A stretch of DNA of 64,000 bases from Gordionus sp. m RMFG-2023. Taxonomy: Eukaryota; Nematomorpha; Gordioida; Chordodea; Parachordodidae. Position numbers and translations under genes: made by a program. The notes below the pieces were generated by a model that did no database searches, was not told the origin of the DNA, and saw only the letters and a program-made list of their open reading frames with translations. Where the stretch lies: assembly GCF_954871325.1 (NCBI RefSeq), contig NC_088776.1:59916954-59980953 (forward strand). The letters run 5' to 3'. Below, piece after piece: positions 58,751 through 64,000 of the stretch (its first letter is position 1; each line of letters opens with the position of its first letter).

Positions 58751-59860
58751 CAAAAATTGTGCATTTTGGAGAGAAATTGTAGCAATAGTCACACTTTGGA
58801 CTTTTATGACCCTTTTTATATTTTTTAAAAATTTATTCATTAGCGAATAAACGTGATTTTAAAAAATATATATAAAAAGATTGAGAATATATTGAAAAAG
58901 AACATTTTTTTTTCAAAAACGAAAAATACGAATTATTAATTTAAACTCTAATTGTGCATTTTGGAGAGAATTTGTAGCGATAGTCACACTTTGGGCTTTT
59001 ATGGAATGACCCTTTTTATATTTTTTAAAATTAGCTAATAAATTTAAAAAATATACATAAAAAGATTGAGAATATATTGAAAAAGAACATTTTTTTTTTC
59101 AAAAACGAAAAATACATTAATTTAAACTCTAATTGTGCATTTAGCGATAGTCACACTTTGGGCTTTTTTAGAATGACCCTTTTTATATTTTTTAAAAAGC
59201 TAATAAACGTGATTTTAAAAAATATACATAAAAAGATTGAGAATATATTGAAAAAGAACATTTTTTCTTCAAAAACGAAAAATACGAATTATTAATAAAC
59301 TATAATTGTGTATTTTGGAGAGAATTTGCAGCAATAGTCACACTTTGGGCTTTTATAGAATGACCCTTTTTAAAAAATTATTCATTAGCTAATAAACGTG
59401 ATTTTAAAAAATATACATAAAAAGATTGAGAATATATTGAAAAAAACATTTTTTCTTCAAAAACGAAAAATACGAATTATTAATTTAAACTATAATTGTG
59501 CATTTTGGAGAGAATTTGTAGCAATAGTCACACTTTGGGCTTTTATAGAATGATCCTTTTTATATTTTTAAAAAATTATTCATTAGCTAATAAACGTGAT
59601 TTTAAAAAATATACATATAAAGATTGAGAATATATTGAAAAAGAACATTATTTTTTCAAAAACAAAAAATACGAATTATTAATTTAAACTATAATTGTGC
59701 ATTTTGGAGAGAATTTGTAGTAATAGTCACACTTTGGGCTTTTATAGAATGACCCTTTTTATATTTTTTAAAAAATTATTCATTATCTAATAAACGTGAT
59801 TTTAAAAAATATACATAAAAAGATTGAGAATATATTGAAAAAGAACATTTTTAAAAAAAA
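58751..59860. repeat. ~190-bp satellite, six units
   Basis: The marker TGTGCATTTTGGAG (or variants) starts units at 58759, 58953, 59134, 59307, 59497 and 59696 (spacings 194, 181, 173, 190, 199). Units contain AGTCACACTTTGG, GAATGACCCTTTTTATA, ATAAACGTGATTTTAAAAAA and AAAAAGATTGAGAATATATTG. Length differences are mostly small deletions. Frames over it (59077) are not genes. Confidence 0.95.
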
Positions 59861-60234
59861 ATTAAAATTAAAAAAATAAATAAATGTTAAAAATTTTATA
59901 AAAAGAAAATAAATAAGTAATAAAAAAATATTTCCTAGGTCACGGCAAGTAATGAGAAGAATAGGGAATAGATTAAGTTTGTATAGAGAATTGAAATTTC
60001 TTTTTTAAAAACACTCTTTTAACATCAGGACCAAAATTCCTTCATCGTTACAAAGGAATAAAAATAATATTGATTAAAAATAAGTATATGATTACTGATA
60101 TACATCCATCATGTATATCCCCTATCCCCAAGCGATATCTCTTTGTTCCTCACCTCAAAAATCGGGAAAAAATTATGTAAGAAAAAATTTTCAAAATAGG
60201 ATAAAAATGGAGAAAAGATTTATAATTGAAATAC

Positions 60235-61340
60235 TCTAGGTGTTAAACATTATCCTAAATAATATTTTGAAATGATTTGATCGAATGCCGAGCTCAAAAC
60301 CGACCACTTACTAAATATTCGATCGATTAAATTTTGTGTTAATATTATTTGGAAAATAATCATTTTTGGTTTATTTATCTATATATACGTGTAAATCATT
60401 ATCCCAAAAAATATTTTAAAAATACGTGATTCGACAGAAAACCGATTTGAAACCAGCCCAATGACTAAATACTGCCTTGCTGGCGTTATACATGAAAATT
60501 TCTTCATTTTTGTTTTAGGTGAACAATAAGGTAGCATTATTCTAATAAATTTTTTGAAAATTAAGATTTGACCGAATGGCAAGCGACCACTTACTAATTA
60601 TTTGATCGACCAAATTTGGTAGTAATATTATTTTAAAAATGTTCATTTTTGGTTAATTTATCTATAAATACGTGCAAATCATTATCCAAAAAAATATTTT
60701 TATCGTGATTTGACCGATAACCGATTTGAAACCGAAATACTGTCTTGCTGGCGTTATACATAGAAAATTCTTCATTTTTGGTTTATACGTGAACAATATA
60801 TGTTAAGCATATACTAATTAATTTTTTGAAAATATTATGGTTTGACAGAATGCCAAGCCTAAAACCGACCACTTACTAAATATACGATCTACCAAATTTG
60901 GTAGTAATATTATTTGGAAAATGTTCATTTTTGGTTAATTTATCTATAAATACGTGCAAATCATTATCCCAAAAATTTTTTAAAAATATCGTGATTTGAC
61001 CGATAACCGATTTGAAACCGAAATACTGCGTTGCTGGCGTTATCCATGGAAAATTCTTTATTTTTGGTTTAGGTGAACAATAAGGTGTTAAGCATTATCC
61101 TAATAAATTTTTTGAAAATATTAAGATTTGACCGAATGGCGAGCTTAAAACCCACTTACTAATTATTCGATCGACCAAATTTGGTAGTAATATTATTTGG
61201 AAAATGTTCATTTTTGGTTAATTTATCTATAAATTCGTGCAAATCATTATCCAAAAAATATTTTAAAAATATCGTGATTTGAACGATTTGAAACCGAAAT
61301 ACTGCGTTGCTGGCGTTATCCATGGAAAATTCTTTAATAA
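60235..61340. repeat. ~283-bp satellite, four units
   Basis: GACCACTTACTAA-type markers at 60302, 60585, 60867 and about 61150 give periods of 282-284. Units contain TGTTCATTTTTGGTTAATTT, ATACGTGCAAATCATTATCC and TGCTGGCGTTATCCATGGAA. Unrelated in sequence to the satellite 375 bp upstream. The 67-codon - strand frame at 60379 is part of it. Confidence 0.95.
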
Positions 61341-62309
61341 ATATTTTATTTTTTTTATCTATTATATATCATCATATTAATCCAAAAAATAAAATATAAT
61401 GGTTAAAATAAAATCTACATCGCTCTTTCTTCACCTAAACCTAAACCCTAATATACAGAATTACAATAATACATCTCTTTTGCCAGATGAAATAATTCCA
61501 ACAGACCTATGCCACCTACGTTACGAATGGTTATCTAGTTCTAATTTAGTCCAACCAACGAAGAATTAAAATGGTTATCGGTCTTTGAGTGGGTTGTAAA
61601 ATCGTAATATGAATCAAGCGTCTTCTGTGAAACAGATATGGATAGCCTAGACTACCTCATTCTAAACTGTTGTTTTTCAGAAGGCAAATTTCCTAGGTAC
61701 AATGTAATCATTTAGATAATCTATAGAATCTGAGTTGGAACCCTCTAGCTTAGCGCTCTGACAAGCAAACCAGACCTGATGTGATGAACATAATCCCCTG
61801 GAACCAAGTTGTACTATTAACTTGGGATTTGTAGACCGTTTTCAATATTTTTTGTCAATTAAATCACGAGAGAAGAAAACACAAAGAAAAATAAATATAG
61901 CCACCTAAATAATCTTTTGATATTCCAGGTAGTTCAAGACACTTGTGAATCATTAAGACCTTAAGCCATGAAATTATTCAAAATAATAGGGCAAAGGTTA
62001 CGTTTAATTTTTTTTAAAAGAGGGTTTTTACTTGCGACAAAGAATATCAATAGAAATTGGCTGATCCAAATGTATATCTATACATTGATCATTAAGTCCC
62101 ATCGATTTAACCTAAATATTATTTTTTAAATAGTTTTCTCTTTAAATTTCTTTTTATAATATATGGTATGTATATTTTTAAATGTTTATAATCACAAATT
62201 TATCTTATTGTAGTCATTTTTAATATTAAATTTGATAAATAAAGATTTAAAATCCATATTGGAGGATATTTTTAATTTAAAATTTAGTCAGAAAACCTGC
62301 TTACAAATT
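61341..62309. other. Unassigned DNA including a less AT-rich block
   Basis: 61490-61860 is compositionally closer to the retroelement relics than to the AT-rich background and contains short frames on both strands (for example PTNEELKWLSVFEWVVKS on +). I recognise no family. It may be an old mobile element. Confidence 0.35.
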
Positions 62310-62870
62310 ACCCTTCCTACAAAATCTTGGTGACTTTGGATTCCCTCTCCTTCATCCCTATCAATCATATCATCTTCCATAAGTAACCTTGAACATCAAA
62401 ATTTTATAAAAGCAGGCGAAGCTTTGTTATCATATTCTATTAGTAGCCGTGTACTCTGAATCTAATGAAACCAGTCGAAAATTTGTTAGTTCATCTTGCT
62501 ATTCACTAGCTCATCAGTAAAACGTTATATTATCCTTACAACAAGCTCACAAAGGGATTAGGATGCAGCTATCGTGTCACGCTCCGTTGACTATTTACTT
62601 TCAAACAATTCCTATTAATGTTATAATCAGCTATAAATGTTTGAGTTGTGGAGCACAAATAGATGAAAAGTCACTTGATCATCTTCAGTGTCTTTTTTTA
62701 ATAGCAAATACATAAGCCATAAAAAATTTGATAAAATAATTCAAAGCCGAGGTTCCTTCATATCGTGAGATACTTCATTTATCAATAATTCAAATCCTGA
62801 TGAAATGTTTTAATTTCTCTGGGATATTGGGAAACATATGTATTGGAATGTTTCGTGAATAGTTATTTTT
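62310..62870 (+). pseudogene. Highly decayed REL-type element fragment
   Basis: In order: GDFGFPLLHPYQSYHLP (compare GGFGIRSP...), KCLSCGAQIDEKSLDHLQC (a CCHC knuckle, C-x2-C-x10-H-x3-C, about 62648-62700), HKKFDKIIQ with PSYREILHLS, then NPDEM followed by LWDIGKHMYWNVS (compare RPDG...W..GK.L.WDFT). Multiple frame changes and stops are present. The order of the weak matches, all on one strand at about the right distances, makes chance unlikely, but each alone is weak. Confidence 0.55.
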
Positions 62871-64000
62871 CACAAAAATATTAACATCTATTCGAAAACA
62901 GTATATTCATATCAATTGTATTATCAACAAAACTGTTCATTCGGAAACAGTCTAAATATCTAGTCAAACGAACGTCAAAAAAGTATAAAACAACAATTTA
63001 GAGGAATTTTTTGTACAAACAACAAATTAGCTTCTAAATTTTACTTTATAATTTTAAAATAAATAAAATATTTTTAATTTAAAAATAAAAACTAATTATT
63101 TATTAATATAATACTTCCTATTTAAACTCTGAAATTTTTTTTTAAATTTTGAAATTATATCACCTTACATGGGAGTCGGTTAATTCAACATGTTCGCAAA
63201 CATTCAAATAATATATCCTGGAATCTGTCTGTATCAAGAAAATAATTTGAACATAAAAAAAAATGAGAATTTTTGCAAAATAAAGTTAAAACATCTATTT
63301 TGTTTAATTTGGTAATTTTACCCTATGCCCAAATCATTAAATTCAATAATGTCTTATAATGTAGCCTATTTATCGGATAGTAAAATCTTAATTGGGGATT
63401 TTAAAATTTAGGCATTTTTGGAAAAAAAATAACAAAATGAAAATTACTAAAAAATATTACTACAAATCTAACAATAATTTATTACAAGTTTTTTTTTATT
63501 ATTACCATAGGAGTGGAGTGGTGGGATCTAGGATTTGCCGGTTCTCATTTAAAGGAATTTAAAAAATTTTTTTTTCTTTCGTCTATATTCCTTTTATCAG
63601 CTGCTTTTAAAAATTAAGCAATACTTATGATTTTTTAATCGCCAAAAATCATATAGAACCACATATACCAAATTAGAGGTCTGCAGTGAGTTATTTAATC
63701 AAAAAGCCCACCCACTAGTTGTTTTAAATTTTGTTTAACCCACTCGCCGGCCTATTGCCTAAAAAATTATTAATTTATTTTAATATATTTTCAATTAAAC
63801 ATATATAATATTCAATATTATGAAATAAAACTATTATTTTTAATAAATGGAAGTCTGTTCTGATTCATTTTGCCTTGAAAATAATTAAAAATTTACCCCC
63901 CTCATGTCTGCCCATTACATTACATTACAATTTAATTTAACCCACACACCACCGGCCCGATTTTAAAAATATTTTATAAAAAACCCGACCCCGCCTGTCA
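62871..64000. other. AT-rich DNA with hAT-like left end and C-rich patches
   Basis: GAGTGGTGGGATCTAGGATTTGCCGG at 63517 resembles the CAGTGGCGGATCTAGGATTT start of hAT-Tip100-type elements, possibly an element running out of the window. C-rich patches (CCCACCCAC, CGCCGGCC, ACCACCGGCCCG, ACCCGACCCCGCC) lie at 63707-64000. Confidence 0.35.

Noticed and set aside
61428-61452. CCTAAACCTAAACCCTAA, telomere-like
   Set aside because: Only about three irregular units with no flanking array; too short to call an interstitial telomere.

Overview
The window is a strongly AT-rich stretch of a eukaryotic nuclear genome, almost certainly an invertebrate animal. The evidence is: GT-AG-type introns of about 55-65 bp, TATA-type promoters, tRNA-derived SINEs, hAT transposons and their short derivatives, non-LTR retroelements with a restriction-like endonuclease (REL), and many micro- and minisatellites. 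There is no bacterial operon structure, rRNA, CRISPR array or intact large gene. Most long open frames are artefacts of tandem repeats or AT-rich DNA. I cannot name the species.

The most interesting part is 19.9-32.5 kb. Two candidate genes on the + strand, A (20063-22605) and B (25247-32451), each begin with one exon encoding a signal peptide. They continue through tiny exons of 9-21 bp (one 12 bp, a possible one of 24 bp). Every internal exon is a multiple of three and reads open in phase 1. Both genes end with a homologous 21-bp exon (EIAKEI in A, EITEEI in B), a short intron of about 60 bp and a homologous terminal exon (VLKLTS-stop in A, KYVLKLSTVFHS-stop in B). The four codons for VLKL differ between the genes only at synonymous positions. 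Gene B's middle consists of tandem ~575-bp units, each carrying one micro-exon bounded by TTTTAG and GTAA. This resembles the micro-exon genes of parasitic flatworms and the micro-exon-rich secreted effectors of some insects. A promoter and broken signal exon like those of gene A lie at 42.1-42.3 kb.

Mobile elements fill much of the rest. One REL-type non-LTR family is present as dispersed broken pieces: C-terminal endonuclease pieces at 1-590 and 20757-21405, divergent ones at 39830-40475 (-), 54745-55155 (-) and 62310-62870; 5' pieces at 10490-10935 and 34686-35110; and a reverse transcriptase piece at 46711-49020. A hAT transposase remnant (23040-23660) is split by a ~220-bp MITE with an 8-bp target duplication. 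Sister MITEs lie at 12.7, 18.5, 42.9 and 57.8 kb, and related hAT-like MITEs at 1.2, 8.7 and 53.0 kb. A 605-bp tRNA-derived SINE sits inside gene B's array with a perfect 8-bp target duplication.

Region by region: 0-10 kb holds a REL fragment, several tandem arrays, a 1.9-kb inverted-repeat element full of minisatellites (4.67-6.55 kb), two CTTT/CTTC microsatellites and MITEs. 10-19 kb holds a REL 5' fragment, a kinase-like relic, a dispersed repeat pair and MITEs. 19-33 kb is the micro-exon region. 34-49 kb holds REL fragments, an Asn-rich coding relic and tandem duplications. 49-55 kb holds two inversely oriented GCGAA minisatellites and a REL relic. 58.7-61.3 kb holds two adjacent satellite arrays. 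61-64 kb holds a diverged REL relic and poorly understood DNA. All gene models are read from sequence alone and are unproven without transcripts.
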